Position numbers and translations under genes: made by a program
Part shown: piece after piece, positions 63,756-64,000 of the stretch
Position numbering within the stretch: position 1 is the stretch's first letter
Layout: every line of letters begins with the position of its first letter
Notes under the pieces: generated by a model
Seen by the model: only the letters and a program-made list of their open reading frames with translations
The model's database searches: none
Told to the model about the DNA's origin: nothing
Source: Halomonas sp.
Lineage (GTDB): Bacteria > Pseudomonadota > Gammaproteobacteria > Pseudomonadales > Halomonadaceae
NCBI RefSeq assembly: GCF_011050415.1
Contig: NZ_DRFS01000019.1
Location: 248,001-312,000 of the forward strand
DNA: 64,000 nt
Direction of reading: 5' to 3'

Positions 63756-64000
63756 TGAATGGTTTTGGATTGGTTCTAAATATAGATACCATTCTTGTCA
63801 TTTTAGCAGCGGCACTGTTTGGTATCTTTGTGGGTGCCGTGCCTGGTCTTACCGCGACGATGGCAGTGGCGTTATTAGTGCCTTTGACCTTTTATATGGA
63901 CACCATCCCCGCTATTGCCGCAATTGTCACGACGTCGGCGATGGCAATATTTGCAGGCGATATACCGGGTACCTATTTGAATATACCGGGTACGCCTGCA
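63743..64000 (+). CDS. Tripartite tricarboxylate transporter large permease (TctA family), N-terminal fragment
   Basis: The first 86 codons lie in the window; the frame is open to the right edge. The start ATG follows AGGAGGT (63728-63734) by 8 bases inside the TctB gene. The translation begins MDILMNGFGLVLN and contains GAVPGLTATMAVALLVPLTF and GDIPGTYLNIPGTPA, which are signature blocks of TctA (about 500 residues when complete). It forms the main channel of the transporter. Confidence 0.9.
   Translation, partial: MDILMNGFGLVLNIDTILVILAAALFGIFVGAVPGLTATMAVALLVPLTFYMDTIPAIAAIVTTSAMAIFAGDIPGTYLNIPGTPA

Overview
The window looks like a catabolic accessory region of a Halomonas-type gammaproteobacterium. 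That assignment is an inference. It rests on moderate GC content, four complete TRAP transporter sets, long runs of sugar-acid and organic-acid genes, and protein sequences that read like halomonad homologues. I see no rRNA, tRNA, CRISPR array, phage or intact insertion sequence. Almost every base is coding, and most genes lie in tight operons with ATGA or TGATG junctions.

Layout. 1-8.6 kb: the end of a YjiH-like membrane protein; a rightward set with a 2-ketoarginine decarboxylase-like enzyme, an NCS1 permease, a metallo-beta-lactamase-fold hydrolase and an aminoaldehyde-type dehydrogenase; then a leftward HMG-CoA-lyase/CoA-transferase pair with a divergent LysR gene. 8.6-13.4 kb: an SDR reductase, then TRAP set 1 with an HpaI-type aldolase. 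13.4-26.6 kb: a decayed gene tail, a LysR gene and a long leftward operon (peptidase, M20 amidohydrolase, Dpp-type ABC importer, SxxK hydrolase, MmgE/PrpD protein). 26.6-38.9 kb: leftward FAD dehydrogenase, fuconate/arabinonate dehydratase and a XylX-like dehydratase; rightward SDR-PdxA2-DtnK, TRAP set 2, an Ldh-family dehydrogenase and a NanR-like repressor. 38.9-49.4 kb: an L-arabinose/L-arabonate locus with TRAP set 3. 49.4-60.8 kb: three dehydrogenases, a double-wHTH GntR regulator, an UxaA-family dehydratase, TRAP set 4, and second copies of AraD1 and 2-oxoglutarate-semialdehyde dehydrogenase. 60.9-64 kb: an iron alcohol dehydrogenase and a tripartite tricarboxylate transporter cut by the window edge.

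How the parts fit. Three separate 2-keto-3-deoxypentonate dehydratases (one XylX-like, two AraD1-like) and two semialdehyde dehydrogenases point to convergence of several pentonic acids on 2-oxoglutarate. A D-threonate-type branch (DtnK, PdxA2) would give dihydroxyacetone phosphate. Each TRAP set has a different hairpin between the binding-protein gene and the membrane genes, which suggests a shared way of making more binding protein than membrane subunits. The least familiar parts are the peptide-like operon at 14.8-26.2 kb, the 2-ketoarginine decarboxylase-like cluster at the left edge, and the UxaA-AraD1-KGSADH cluster.
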